From contig NZ_JACXSI010000002.1 of NCBI RefSeq assembly GCF_014712675.1, positions 1 through 64,000 on the forward strand: a DNA stretch of 64,000 nucleotides. The letters run 5' to 3'. Both the position numbers and the translations under genes were made by a program. Position 1 is the stretch's first letter; each line of letters opens with the position of its first letter. The stretch comes from Peribacillus faecalis (GTDB taxonomy: Bacteria; Bacillota; Bacilli; Bacillales; DSM-1321). The notes beneath the pieces are model-generated. The model had not been told where the DNA came from, did no database searches, and worked only from the letters and a program-made list of their open reading frames with translations. Positions 1 through 7,638 of the stretch are shown here, piece by piece.

Positions 1-25
1 GGTTCGAATCCTGTCTTCCCGACCA
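1..25 (+). tRNA. tRNA-Pro, 3' part only
   Basis: Only the T arm, 3' acceptor strand (CTTCCCG), discriminator A and encoded CCA are inside the window. The acceptor strand and T arm match what I know of Bacillus tRNA-Pro, whose 5' end would be CGGGAAG; the anticodon is outside the window, so the identity is an inference. It is the first visible member of a tRNA cluster on the plus strand. Confidence 0.75.
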
Positions 26-33
26 TTCTTTAT

Positions 34-109
34 GGGGCCTTAGCTCAGCTGGGAGAGCGCCTGCCTTGCACGCAGGAGGTCAGCGGTTCGATCCCGCTAG
101 GCTCCACCA
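34..109 (+). tRNA. tRNA-Ala (anticodon TGC)
   Basis: Full cloverleaf of 76 nt with acceptor GGGGCCT, anticodon loop containing TGC, T loop TTCGATC and encoded ACCA end. Eight bases separate it from the tRNA-Pro in front, so the cluster is probably one processed transcript. Confidence 0.97.
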
Positions 110-135
110 TATACAATATTTATCCATGATGTCAC

Positions 136-228
136 GGAGGTATACCCAAGTCCGGCTGAAGGGATCGGTCTTGAAAACCGACAGGGGTGTAAAAGCCCGC
201 GGGGGTTCGAATCCCTCTACCTCCTCCA
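136..228 (+). tRNA. tRNA-Ser (anticodon TGA)
   Basis: Class II tRNA of 93 nt with a long variable arm, acceptor GGAGGTA pairing with TACCTCC, anticodon TGA and encoded CCA. The discriminator base reads T, whereas the Bacillus tRNA-Ser genes I remember have G; this is the only oddity. Confidence 0.96.
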
Positions 229-266
229 TCTAATTTATATTGTAAGCAATTAAAAAATGTCATAAT

Positions 267-344
267 GGTCCGGTAGTTCAGTCTGGTTAGAATGCCTGCC
301 TGTCACGCAGGAGGTCGCGGGTTCGAGTCCCGTCCGGACCGCCA
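267..344 (+). tRNA. tRNA-Asp (anticodon GTC)
   Basis: Cloverleaf of 78 nt with acceptor GGTCCGG pairing with CCGGACC, anticodon GTC in the loop CTGTCAC, discriminator G and encoded CCA. Confidence 0.97.
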
Positions 345-429
345 TTTTTTATGTAGCGCGATAATCTTTCTTATGTTTAGATGAAGGATAAAGAAGAGCC
401 GTATAAGCAGCGGTTGAAAATATGATTAT

Positions 430-505
430 GGCTCAGTAGCTCAGTCGGTAGAGCAAAGGACTGAAAATCCTTGTGTCGGCGGTTCGATTCCGTCCTGAGC
501 CACCA
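430..505 (+). tRNA. tRNA-Phe (anticodon GAA)
   Basis: Cloverleaf of 76 nt with acceptor GGCTCAG pairing with CTGAGCC, anticodon GAA, discriminator A and encoded CCA. An 85-bp spacer separates it from tRNA-Asp, the largest gap within the cluster; I see no tRNA-like fold in that spacer. Confidence 0.97.
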
Positions 506-538
506 TTTTTACGTTAATCCTAGTTGTTGCAAATATAT

Positions 539-623
539 GGAGGGGTAGCGAAGTGGCTAAACGCGGCGGACTGTAAATCCGCTCCCTCAGGGTTCGGCGG
601 TTCGAATCCGTCCCCCTCCACCA
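539..623 (+). tRNA. tRNA-Tyr (anticodon GTA)
   Basis: Class II tRNA of 85 nt with a long variable arm, acceptor GGAGGGG, anticodon GTA in the loop CTGTAAA, and encoded ACCA. Confidence 0.97.
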
Positions 624-633
624 TTTTTATACT

Positions 634-707
634 AGGGGTATAGTTTAAAGGTAGAATAGAGGTCTCCAAAACCTTTGGTGTGGGTTCAATTCCTACTACC
701 CCTGCCA
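634..707 (+). tRNA. tRNA-Trp (anticodon CCA)
   Basis: Cloverleaf of 74 nt with acceptor AGGGGTA pairing with TACCCCT, anticodon CCA in the loop CTCCAAA, discriminator G and encoded CCA. Confidence 0.97.
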
Positions 708-720
708 AAAATACTGTGAT

Positions 721-797
721 GGCGATTGTGGCGAAGTGGTTAACGCATCGGATTGTGGTTCCGACATTCGAGGGTTCGATTCCCTTCAGTCGCCCCA
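721..797 (+). tRNA. tRNA-His (anticodon GTG)
   Basis: Cloverleaf of 77 nt. The acceptor carries the extra 5' G typical of tRNA-His, opposite discriminator C. The anticodon is GTG and CCA is encoded. Confidence 0.97.
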
Positions 798-814
798 TCT
801 AAAACTTATATCAA

Positions 815-889
815 TGGGCTATAGCCAAGCGGTAAGGCAACGGATTTTGATTCCGTCATGCGAAGGTTCGAATCCTTCTAGCCCAGTCA
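815..889 (+). tRNA. tRNA-Gln (anticodon TTG), no encoded CCA
   Basis: Cloverleaf with acceptor TGGGCTA pairing with TAGCCCA, anticodon TTG and discriminator G at 886. The next three bases are TCA, not CCA, so the 3' CCA must be added or repaired after transcription. The weak U1-A72 pair is the feature that a true GlnRS reads, which matters because glnS lies in this window (19342-20997). Confidence 0.95.
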
Positions 890-894
890 TTTAT

Positions 895-968
<74 letters not shown>

Positions 969-985
969 TCATATGTACCAACAAT

Positions 986-1059
986 GCGGGTGTAGTTTAA
1001 TGGTAAAACCTCAGCCTTCCAAGCTGATGTCGTGAGTTCGATTCTCATCACCCGCTCCA
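986..1059 (+). tRNA. tRNA-Gly (anticodon TCC)
   Basis: Cloverleaf of 74 nt with acceptor GCGGGTG pairing with CACCCGC, anticodon TCC, discriminator T and encoded CCA. Confidence 0.97.
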
Positions 1060-1063
1060 TTAT

Positions 1064-1140
<77 letters not shown>

Positions 1141-1149
1141 TAATGATGT

Positions 1150-1224
1150 TCCGCAGTAGCTCAGTGGTAGAGCACTCGGCTGTTAACCGAGCGGTCGTAG
1201 GTTCGAATCCTACCTGCGGAGCCA
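1150..1224 (+). tRNA. tRNA-Asn (anticodon GTT)
   Basis: Cloverleaf of 75 nt with acceptor TCCGCAG pairing with CTGCGGA, anticodon GTT, discriminator G and encoded CCA. Confidence 0.97.
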
Positions 1225-1239
1225 TATTATTCATAATAT

Positions 1240-1261
1240 AAGACTGAGAAGTCTTTTTTTT
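1240..1261 (+). terminator. Intrinsic terminator after tRNA-Asn
   Basis: Six-base stem AAGACT/AGTCTT with loop GAGA, followed by a run of T. The stem is short and AT-rich, so read-through into tRNA-Arg is likely. Confidence 0.6.
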
Positions 1262-1272
1262 ATGTACATATT

Positions 1273-1349
1273 GCGCCTTTAGCTCAGCTGGATAGAGCAA
1301 CGGCCTTCTAAGCCGTGTGTCAGAGGTTCGAATCCTCTAAGGCGCGTCA
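1273..1349 (+). tRNA. tRNA-Arg (anticodon TCT), no encoded CCA
   Basis: Cloverleaf with acceptor GCGCCTT pairing with AAGGCGC, anticodon TCT in the loop CTTCTAA and discriminator G at 1346. As in tRNA-Gln, the next bases are TCA instead of CCA, so CCA addition by tRNA nucleotidyltransferase is needed. It is set apart from the cluster by a terminator. Confidence 0.95.
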
Positions 1350-1350
1350 G

Positions 1351-1381
1351 AAAGAATCCTGAAAAATGGGTTCTTTTTTTG
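1351..1381 (+). terminator. Intrinsic terminator of the tRNA cluster
   Basis: Nine-base stem, AAAGAATCC with GGGTTCTTT including one G-T pair, eight-base loop, then a T run. It closes the tRNA region. Confidence 0.8.
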
Positions 1382-1398
1382 TTGTCCAAATACTTTAT

Positions 1399-1427
1399 TT
1401 CAGAACGAAAGAAAATTATGGTATAAT
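1399..1427 (+). promoter_or_regulatory. SigA-type promoter with extended -10
   Basis: TGGTATAAT at 1419-1427 is an extended -10 box. A weak -35 (TTCAGA, four of six) lies 17 bases upstream. The following gene starts at 1466. Confidence 0.6.
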
Positions 1428-1465
1428 CTCTGGAAGCTAAAACATAGGTATATGGAGGCAGAAAG

Positions 1466-1939
1466 ATGGGAATCGAAGCAGTAAGAGAGCATTTTAAAAC
1501 ATATAACATGGTAGAGAAAATCATGGAGTTTGATCAATCAAGTGCAACGGTAGAGCAGGCTGCTGCTACTATTGGAGTCGTACCTGCGCGAATAGCTAAA
1601 ACGATTTCTTTAAGAAGTGAAGAAGGGGCACTGTTGATTGTTGCAGCGGGAGACACAAAAATCGAGAATAAAAAGTTTCGTGAGGAGTTTGGTTTCAAAG
1701 CACGTATGCTTGCTCCGGATGATGTATTGAAAATGACGGGACATGCTATTGGAGGAGTTTGCCCTTTTGGTTTGAAATACGATTTAGATGTGTATTTAGA
1801 TGAATCATTAAAGCGCTTTACTTCTGTTTTTCCTGCCTGTGGAAGTACGAATTCAGCAATTGAATTAACTTGTGAAGAGTTATTTATAATCTCGAATGCA
1901 GTAAAGTGGGTAGATGTATGCAAATCAAATGAATGTTAA
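1466..1939 (+). CDS. YbaK/ProX-domain aminoacyl-tRNA deacylase (YwhH-like)
   Basis: 157 residues covering one YbaK/aminoacyl-tRNA-associated domain. The conserved lysine sits in RIAKTISLR and the glycine-rich motif HAIGGVCPFG follows near residue 94. Family members hydrolyse mischarged aminoacyl-tRNA in trans, classically Cys-tRNA(Pro). The overall sequence resembles B. subtilis YwhH. ATG follows TGGAGGC at good spacing. It is a single gene between the tRNA terminator and a shared bidirectional terminator. A second, different YbaK-family protein is at 35424-35900, so the two probably edit different substrates; which one acts on Cys-tRNA(Pro) cannot be told here. Confidence 0.85.
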   Translation: MGIEAVREHFKTYNMVEKIMEFDQSSATVEQAAATIGVVPARIAKTISLRSEEGALLIVAAGDTKIENKKFREEFGFKARMLAPDDVLKMTGHAIGGVCPFGLKYDLDVYLDESLKRFTSVFPACGSTNSAIELTCEELFIISNAVKWVDVCKSNEC

Positions 1940-1977
1940 ATAGTAAAGGGACAGCTTTACGTTGTCCCTTTACTATT
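1939..1977. terminator. Bidirectional terminator between convergent genes
   Basis: Fifteen-base perfect stem, 1939-1953 with 1963-1977, nine-base loop. It contains the stop codons of both flanking genes. Confidence 0.75.
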
Positions 1978-2629
1978 ACTTAAATTTGTTCGGGAATTGC
2001 TTAATGATGCCATTAGATATTATATCTGCAAATTGAAGCATATGATTTACACCTTTATCGTTGGTAGCAATATTCGCTGGCCAGTCCTTTTTTATTCTTG
2101 CGACAGCCTCTTCGGTCACAAATCCTAAGTGCGTATCGAGCATTTGCTTTAGCTCCGAATGTGACCAATTAGGGTTAGCTTTGCTTAAGAAAATAGCAAT
2201 ATCATTTGCATTTTGATACCACTCTTTATTGCTTGCATCTAGTGCTTTCGTATCCCCGTTTTTAGCAGCATCTACTACTTTTACGGCAATCAAAATATGA
2301 TCACGCAACAACTTTGCAAGTTGATTACCTGCCTCTTTTCCGTAATAAGGCTCAATGGACTTACCGAGGTCATCTTGATTTTTAAGCAGTCTTTGCAACA
2401 CTGCTTGCTTGTCGGGAAGATTATCAACGTCGCTAATAATAAGATTTCTTGTCCAGAATACATGTTCACTCCAAAGTTTTCTTTTCTCCATTTTTAATGT
2501 AGTTGTTAACGGGGTGCAAATTACATTACTAGTATGCCTTTGTGGTGTTGCAGATGCATGAGATACTGAGAATAAGAAAGTGAGAGGCAAAAGAAGCAAT
2601 AGCATAAGTGTATGGGACTTTTTGGTCAT
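1976..2629 (-). CDS. Secreted alpha-helical protein of unknown function
   Basis: 217 residues with a clear signal peptide: MTKK, a long leucine run, then cleavage likely after SHASA. The mature part is mostly helical with conserved-looking blocks LWSEHVFWTRNLI, PYYGKEAG, LRDHI and QFPNKF. I recall similar secreted proteins in Bacillus and Paenibacillus that carry misleading automatic names such as acetylglutamate kinase; nothing here resembles an amino-acid kinase. AAGGAG precedes the ATG by a normal distance. Function unknown; a stress-related or metal-related cell-surface role is only a guess. It is divergent from the DUF305 gene, with 156 bp between them. Confidence 0.75.
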   Translation of the reverse strand: MTKKSHTLMLLLLLPLTFLFSVSHASATPQRHTSNVICTPLTTTLKMEKRKLWSEHVFWTRNLIISDVDNLPDKQAVLQRLLKNQDDLGKSIEPYYGKEAGNQLAKLLRDHILIAVKVVDAAKNGDTKALDASNKEWYQNANDIAIFLSKANPNWSHSELKQMLDTHLGFVTEEAVARIKKDWPANIATNDKGVNHMLQFADIISNGIIKQFPNKFK

Positions 2630-2785
2630 AAAATTTACTCCTTTGGTCTATATAGAAAGTTACTTTATATTATGGTCCGGTAAATATATTAATATGTACT
2701 GAATGATTAATAATGGTGATACGGAATAATCTTCTTTTTCCTTCCCATAATAAGACAGTAAATGTTTTATTAGGAGGAAGTGTTT

Positions 2786-3421
2786 ATGAGGGTAAAAATA
2801 AGAAACGCAATTATTGTACTGGTGGCATATTTATTGCTTGCTTCCAGTTTAAGTGTGCACGCAGCACTTGATCCAGATGAAAGCAAATATATGGATAATT
2901 ATAAAAGCATTATGCAGGTTATGCAGGAGGAAATGACAAATGCTCCGAAGACCGGAGATCCGTCTTTAGACTTTCTGTATGAGATGATTCCACATCATGA
3001 AGGAGCCATATCAATGTCAGAGAATCTGCTAGATTACGGAACAAATCTGGAAATGAAAAACTTGGCTGCAGCTATTGTTAAGGAGCAGTTATTAGCCGTT
3101 AAACAAATGAAGGCCTTGCTTGATAAACTAAAGGATGACCCGCAAGTTGATAAGAAAAAAGAATTAGAGTACTTAAAGGGGTATGAGAAGGCATATAAGG
3201 AAATGATGGATGAAATGGATGAAGTAAAGCCGACAGGGAATATCGATTTGGATTACCTTGAGGCAATGATTCCACACCACGAAGCAGGCATTGCTATGGC
3301 CTCCAATATATTAAAATATACAAATAATAAAGAGTTGCAAAAGATTGCAAACCAAATTATCGCAAACCAAAGTAAGCAAGTGAAGCAAATGGAGAAGCTT
3401 GAAGAAGGCTTGGAAGATTAA
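2786..3421 (+). CDS. Secreted protein with two DUF305 domains
   Basis: 211 residues with an N-terminal signal peptide ending near VHAA, then two copies of the DUF305 core. The signature IPHHE occurs twice (MIPHHEGAISMS and MIPHHEAGIAMA), each followed by helical lysine-rich sequence. DUF305 proteins are ferritin-like helical proteins of the cell envelope, often next to copper genes; the histidine pairs suggest metal binding. ATG at 2786 is chosen over an in-frame GTG at 2780 because AGGAGG at 2772-2777 is only two bases from the GTG but eight from the ATG. No copper gene is nearby, so the metal is undetermined. Confidence 0.85.
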   Translation: MRVKIRNAIIVLVAYLLLASSLSVHAALDPDESKYMDNYKSIMQVMQEEMTNAPKTGDPSLDFLYEMIPHHEGAISMSENLLDYGTNLEMKNLAAAIVKEQLLAVKQMKALLDKLKDDPQVDKKKELEYLKGYEKAYKEMMDEMDEVKPTGNIDLDYLEAMIPHHEAGIAMASNILKYTNNKELQKIANQIIANQSKQVKQMEKLEEGLED

Positions 3422-3423
3422 AT

Positions 3424-3794
3424 AAAAGGAGTCAGTCCAAACATTAACGGGTTCTGTTATGGGGGACATTTTAAAAAATAACAGATGAAATCGCACACCT
3501 TTTAGCATCGCTATTGGTGTGTTTTTTTCGTTGGTCTGACAGTGTTTATGACGAAATAGCAATGAAAATCGCACCTAAAATCGCACCTTTTTCAGCGTGT
3601 ACAATAGCTATTGTACATTTGTTTTTTGGTGCTGAAATGGTTGCGATTCTGCGTCATTTTTTCTTCATAAGGTTGATAGTTCAACAAAAAAGGCATTTCA
3701 ACTTTACGCTGAAATGCCTGCGATTTATGGTGTTAAAACAGTGTTTTGTCCCCGAAAAGAGAACCCGTTATCCAAATATGGACTGACTCCTTTT
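3424..3794. mobile_element. 371-bp MITE-like element with terminal inverted repeats
   Basis: The ends 3424-3439 and 3779-3794 are perfect 16-base inverted repeats. Further inward, AACGGGTTCT (3446-3455) pairs with 3760-3769, and GGGGACA (3462-3468) with 3747-3753, so each end is an imperfect inverted repeat of about 45 bases. Inside are a perfect 20-base palindrome (3598-3617), a hairpin with arms AGGCATTTCA/TGAAATGCCT near 3690-3720, and AATCGCACC-like blocks in both orientations. No open frame looks like a transposase. No target duplication is obvious. A non-autonomous transposon or a strongly folding intergenic repeat both fit. Confidence 0.6.
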
Positions 3795-3858
3795 CAGCGT
3801 ATTTAAGAAGTTAACCAACAAGAGAAATCGGTAAATTCTTGAGAGTATGTGCCCTACC

Positions 3859-3883
3859 AAAAGGACCAGTGACGGTTTTTCTT
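3859..3883 (-). repeat. Box A mini-hairpin repeat, copy 1
   Basis: Read on the minus strand it is an A tract, CCG-TCAC-TGG, TCC and a T tract. It begins four bases after the stop codon of the isdG gene and is in gene-sense orientation. One of about ten copies in the window. Confidence 0.7.
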
Positions 3884-3884
3884 C

Positions 3885-4232
3885 TTACTTAGCAGGAAGC
3901 GCTTCTGTAGTAGCGACGATATTTTGAATAATGATTTCACTGCCTAGGATTGGTGAATTTTCTTTTTCTTGTTTTTCTGCTTCAGATCCCGGTTCAGGAC
4001 GTTTGTGAGCGTCTCTGAACGAATCGCTATTTCTCCAAGCGTTAAAGCTTTCTACGTTATCCCAGAACATATTTACGTTTAACTCATCATATTCAGTTAA
4101 TCCTTGAGTAACTGCTACTTCTACTTTAATGAAGCCCTCAAATTCAAGAAGTGAGCTTGGACGCACAAATCCAGGAGCCATTTTTTCAGCAAATCCTACT
4201 TTAGTTTTAATGCGGTTTGTTACGATGATCAT
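3885..4232 (-). CDS. isdG: IsdG-family heme-degrading monooxygenase
   Basis: 115 residues of the antibiotic-biosynthesis-monooxygenase fold. The IsdG/IsdI catalytic triad is present: Asn6 in VTNR, Trp66 in FNAWRN and His76 in DAHKRP. These enzymes open heme in the cytoplasm and release iron. The length is close to that of characterised IsdG proteins. It is the last gene of a Fur-controlled operon, three bases after the ABC ATPase gene, which argues that the transporter imports heme. AAAGGGG lies before the ATG. Confidence 0.9.
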   Translation of the reverse strand: MIIVTNRIKTKVGFAEKMAPGFVRPSSLLEFEGFIKVEVAVTQGLTEYDELNVNMFWDNVESFNAWRNSDSFRDAHKRPEPGSEAEKQEKENSPILGSEIIIQNIVATTEALPAK

Positions 4233-4235
4233 AAT

Positions 4236-5021
4236 TTATTTCCCCTTTATTGGTTTATTTGGAATAATAATTGGATAACTATCTTCAAATCTAATGCTTG
4301 CATCTATATTGTACACGTTTTTTAAAAATTCGGATGTTAATATGCTCTGCGGTTCGCCGAATTTTGCCACGCATCCCCCCTTTAAAGCAATTAAAAAGTC
4401 ACTATAAGCTGCAGCTTGCTGCAACTCATGTAGTACCATGACAATGGTGATTTTGTATTCTTCATTAATTTGTTGAAGAATTTCCATAACGTCTATTTGA
4501 TGTGCTATATCAAGGTAGGTTGTTGGTTCGTCTAATAGCAAAATATCTGTTTTTTGTGCGAGAGCCATAGCAATTCGCGCCTTTTGCTGTTCGCCGCCTG
4601 ACAAAGAATGAAACATCCTGTTTTGATTTTTTGTGATGCCTGTTACATCCATTGCCCATTCAATGATTTCGTCATCTGCAGAAGTATTTCCTTTCTGAAA
4701 AAGGCTTTTATAAGGCGAGCGTCCGTAAGAAACCAATTCTTTTACTGTTATATCAGGCAAAGACTGCTTTGATTGCGGAAGCATTGAGACAGTTTTGGCA
4801 AAATCTTTCTTCTTATAACATTCTACTGGTTTATCATACACGCAGATTTCTCCGCATTTGCATGTCAGAAGCTGAGAAATGATCTTTAGAAATGTTGATT
4901 TTCCTGAGCCATTCGGACCGATAATGGTTGTAATCTTACTTTTTGGTATTGAAAGGTTAATGTCATTGAGAGAAAAACCTTCAATCTGATGGCAAATATT
5001 TTTGGCTTCAATTGCAATCAT
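4236..5021 (-). CDS. Iron/heme ABC transporter, ATP-binding protein
   Basis: 261 residues of the FecE/FhuC/HmuV type. Walker A is GPNGSGKST near residue 36, the signature LSGGEQQKARIA near 140, and Walker B ILLLDEPTTYLD near 160. It powers import of ferric siderophore or heme through the FecCD-type permease encoded directly upstream; the stop codon of that gene abuts this ATG. The heme oxygenase downstream makes heme the favoured substrate, but siderophore cannot be excluded. Confidence 0.9.
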   Translation of the reverse strand: MIAIEAKNICHQIEGFSLNDINLSIPKSKITTIIGPNGSGKSTFLKIISQLLTCKCGEICVYDKPVECYKKKDFAKTVSMLPQSKQSLPDITVKELVSYGRSPYKSLFQKGNTSADDEIIEWAMDVTGITKNQNRMFHSLSGGEQQKARIAMALAQKTDILLLDEPTTYLDIAHQIDVMEILQQINEEYKITIVMVLHELQQAAAYSDFLIALKGGCVAKFGEPQSILTSEFLKNVYNIDASIRFEDSYPIIIPNKPIKGK

Positions 5022-6014
5022 TTAAATCAGTCTCCGTTTCTTCAATAAAGTTAAAAAGAACGGTGCGCCTAAGCAAGCGAGTAAAATACCAACCGGAAGT
5101 TCAATCGGGTCAAACCAAGATCTTGCAGCCGTATCTGCTAAAACAACGAGAAAAGCGCCACCTACAGCTGAAAAAGGAACTAAATAACGATAGTCATCTC
5201 CCATCAGCAATCGGATGACATGCGGAATGACAAGACCTACAAAGCTAATTAAACCAGAGACGCTGACTGCAGTCCCAGCCAGGAATGCAGCTAAAAGGAT
5301 GATAAGCAGTCGTTTCAATTCTACACGTTGCCCAAGCAGTTTAGCTGAATCATCTCCTAGAAGCAGTATATTGGCGGAACGGATAGCGAATAAAGATAAA
5401 ATCAAGCCAATAATTGCATATGGAGCCATGAACTCCAGATGATACCAACTGCGGCCGCTCAAGCCTCCGGAAAGCCAAGGAAGAACAGCTTGAACCCGAT
5501 CGCTGTAAATAACCATAATCCCATTCTGGACAGCACCAAGCAGTGCGTTGATGGCGACACCGGCTAAAATAATCTTAATAGGAGAGGCTCCTTTGTCCCA
5601 CGCCAGTAAATAAATGATAATAGCAGTTAAAAAGGCTCCGGCAAAAGCTGTAATCGGCAAAAGATAAGACAGCTGCGGAAGTGCGACCATCGTTAGACTG
5701 GCGGCTAAACCGCCTCCTGCTGTCACACCGATAATTCCCGGGTCAGCTAATGGATTTTTCATGACGCCCTGAAGAAGAGCGCCAGAAACAGCAAGACAAG
5801 CTCCCACTAATAATCCGATTAAAACACGGGGAAGACGCAGATCAAGAATGATGGTTTCCTGTACGGCATCTCCTCCTGAGAAGACAGCGATGATATCACG
5901 GATTGAAATTGGTACTGACCCGGATGTTAATCCATAAATAACAGCAATGACCAGAAGAAATGGGGAGATAATAAACCCCCATTTCCTTCGGGATGATCTT
6001 TGTTGAATATTCAT
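5022..6014 (-). CDS. FecCD-family iron/heme ABC permease
   Basis: 330 residues with about nine to ten membrane segments. Family signatures include LRLPRVLIGLLVGACLA early, GAxLQGVMKNPLADP, GVTAGGGLAA, and the C-terminal block GLISFVGLVIPHVIRLL. It forms the membrane channel together with the ATPase gene product. It lies three bases after the binding-protein gene and is transcribed from the Fur-controlled promoter upstream of that gene. Confidence 0.92.
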   Translation of the reverse strand: MNIQQRSSRRKWGFIISPFLLVIAVIYGLTSGSVPISIRDIIAVFSGGDAVQETIILDLRLPRVLIGLLVGACLAVSGALLQGVMKNPLADPGIIGVTAGGGLAASLTMVALPQLSYLLPITAFAGAFLTAIIIYLLAWDKGASPIKIILAGVAINALLGAVQNGIMVIYSDRVQAVLPWLSGGLSGRSWYHLEFMAPYAIIGLILSLFAIRSANILLLGDDSAKLLGQRVELKRLLIILLAAFLAGTAVSVSGLISFVGLVIPHVIRLLMGDDYRYLVPFSAVGGAFLVVLADTAARSWFDPIELPVGILLACLGAPFFLTLLKKRRLI

Positions 6015-6017
6015 TGT

Positions 6018-6983
6018 TTATTGTGCGCTTTTAAGCAATGTATGCATATAATCAAGTGCATCCACTACTTTTGTGCCAGGATTATCGCCGAATAAGTCTG
6101 CCGGTAATATTTCAATACGCTCATTCTTTACTGCATCGATGCTGTTCCACGCTGGGTTTTGTGCCATTTCGTTAATAAAGCCTTCTTTAACAGCACTAGG
6201 GTCAGCATGAGTCATCAAAAAAATGTATTCAGGATTTGCTTCAACAATTCTTTCTGTATTTAATTGCGCATATTGCGGATATTTCTCAATTGCCGGATAG
6301 TCGGAAGCAATATTCTCTCCCCCTGCTAATTCTAGCAAGTTACCGCTTAAAGAATTTGGCAGGGCCGCCATGTACGTACCCGGTGCGCCATAAATAAGTA
6401 ATACGCGTGTTTTTGAGTCGACTGTTTCCGCTTTAATATCGGCAACCTTTTGTTCAATATCAGCGACCAGCTCTTTTGCTTTATCTTGCTTTTGAATCAT
6501 TTTGCCGAATAACGTAATTTGGTTTTGTATATCAGAAACAGAATTAGCGTGTGTCAATATAATTTGAGAGCCAATTCCTTCAATGCTGGCAATATCTTTC
6601 ATGTTCAATGGATTATTCGCCAAGACTACGTCCGGTTTCAGGCTTGCAATCTTCTCTAAATCAAACTCATGCGTGTTGCCAACTTGTTCAACATTGGCAA
6701 ACTGTGTGTTTAGTTCCTCATTATGTGTCGTTGCTCTTCCGACAAGCTCACCGCCAAGCGCATATATGATATCCAATTCCCCGTTGCCTACTGAAACGAT
6801 GTTTGAAGGAACTTTATCAAAAGTGATCGTTCGATCTGTAAAGTCAGTAATAGAAATAGCTGTATTTTGTTGCTCTTCCGTTTTGGATGATGATGATGCT
6901 TTCTCATTAGCAGCTTCATTTGCTCCGCAGCCTGCTAATGTCAGCATTGATGCCATCAGTAAATATGTAAATCCCTTTTTCAT
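6018..6983 (-). CDS. Iron/heme ABC transporter substrate-binding lipoprotein
   Basis: 321 residues. The N-terminus is a lipoprotein signal with lipobox LTLAGC; a low-complexity Ser/Lys linker follows, then a type III periplasmic-binding fold (DRTITFDKVPSNIVSVGNGE, later ASLKPDVVLANN). This is the IsdE/FhuD class that captures heme or siderophore at the outer face of the membrane. The ATG at 6983 is chosen over an upstream in-frame ATG at 7025 because GGGGGA lies just before it and the upstream start would overlap the second Fur box. First gene of the four-gene operon. Confidence 0.9.
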   Translation of the reverse strand: MKKGFTYLLMASMLTLAGCGANEAANEKASSSSKTEEQQNTAISITDFTDRTITFDKVPSNIVSVGNGELDIIYALGGELVGRATTHNEELNTQFANVEQVGNTHEFDLEKIASLKPDVVLANNPLNMKDIASIEGIGSQIILTHANSVSDIQNQITLFGKMIQKQDKAKELVADIEQKVADIKAETVDSKTRVLLIYGAPGTYMAALPNSLSGNLLELAGGENIASDYPAIEKYPQYAQLNTERIVEANPEYIFLMTHADPSAVKEGFINEMAQNPAWNSIDAVKNERIEILPADLFGDNPGTKVVDALDYMHTLLKSAQ

Positions 6984-7007
6984 ATTAATCCCCCATTCCA
7001 TACTAGT

Positions 7008-7059
7008 AATGAAAATCATTTTCAATTAGAATGATAATGATTTTCATTATCATAGTCAA
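7008..7059 (-). promoter_or_regulatory. SigA promoter with Fur boxes for the heme/iron operon
   Basis: On the minus strand, -35 TTGACT (7059-7054) and -10 TATCAT (7036-7031) are exactly 17 bases apart. The 21-base perfect inverted repeat 7032-7052 (TGATAATGA, TTT, TCATTATCA) matches the Fur box and fills the spacer. A second Fur-like palindrome (GAAAATCATTTTC) lies at about 7011-7023, downstream of the -10. Repression by Fur with iron is the expected behaviour. Confidence 0.88.
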
Positions 7060-7126
7060 TGAAATAATAGAAAATTTTTCTTGGTTATTTGATAAATATT
7101 CAAGAATGCTATCTTTATATAATAAA

Positions 7127-7158
7127 AAAGAGTATTGTCTTTGAGATCAATACTCTTT
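7127..7158 (-). terminator. Terminator of the BRCT gene
   Basis: Eleven-base stem AAAGAGTATTG/CAATACTCTTT with a ten-base loop. On the minus strand it is followed by a T run. The stop codon of the gene lies inside the stem. Confidence 0.8.
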
Positions 7159-7395
7159 CTCTATCATTTTATATAATTCATCTTCTGTAATAGTATATGT
7201 GCCATGTCTAAAGGCAGCGGAAGTCTTTGTATTTCCAAAGCGCTGACCAATAATCAAGTAATCTGTTTTGGCTGTAACAGCACCCATCATGTTTCCACCA
7301 TTTGCAATAATCTCTGATGCAACTTCTCGGCGTGTTTTTGATAGCCTGCCAGTAATGACAAAATTCTTCCCAGCTATTGAATGATTTTCTTTCAT
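7147..7395 (-). CDS. Stand-alone BRCT-domain protein
   Basis: 82 residues that are essentially one BRCT domain, as found at the C-terminus of NAD-dependent DNA ligase. Visible marks are IAGKNFVITGRLSKTRREV, the Gly-Gly turn in IIANGGNMMGAVTAKTDYLI, and GQRFGNTKTSAAF. BRCT domains bind phosphorylated partners or DNA ends. No ligase domain is present or near. The gene is monocistronic with its own terminator. Its task is unknown; a small adaptor in DNA repair is a guess. Confidence 0.85.
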   Translation of the reverse strand: MKENHSIAGKNFVITGRLSKTRREVASEIIANGGNMMGAVTAKTDYLIIGQRFGNTKTSAAFRHGTYTITEDELYKMIEKEY

Positions 7396-7638
7396 ATTTT
7401 CATTGTCCCCTATGCTTGTGTGTCTCTTATAGTAAAGTAAAATAGTGAACTTGTTAAGTGGTTAAAAGTTATATTTGAATAGCAAAAAGATTTTCGGTTG
7501 TTGAATTACTAAAATTTCAGCTGCTTATGGCCGCTTATTCGTTAACAAAATGTTCAATTTATTAATAGATGTTATAGCAATAATGAAATTAAAACACTAA
7601 ATTATTTTCATCAAAAGTCTTTATTATATCAAGAAAAG

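Noticed and set aside
1976-2629. Annotation as acetylglutamate kinase or glycosyltransferase
   Set aside because: It is a short secreted helical protein with none of the motifs of either enzyme; such names are propagated errors as far as I recall.
3514-3786. 90-codon open frame inside the palindromic element
   Set aside because: No ribosome site, no protein-like composition, and it runs through the inverted repeats.
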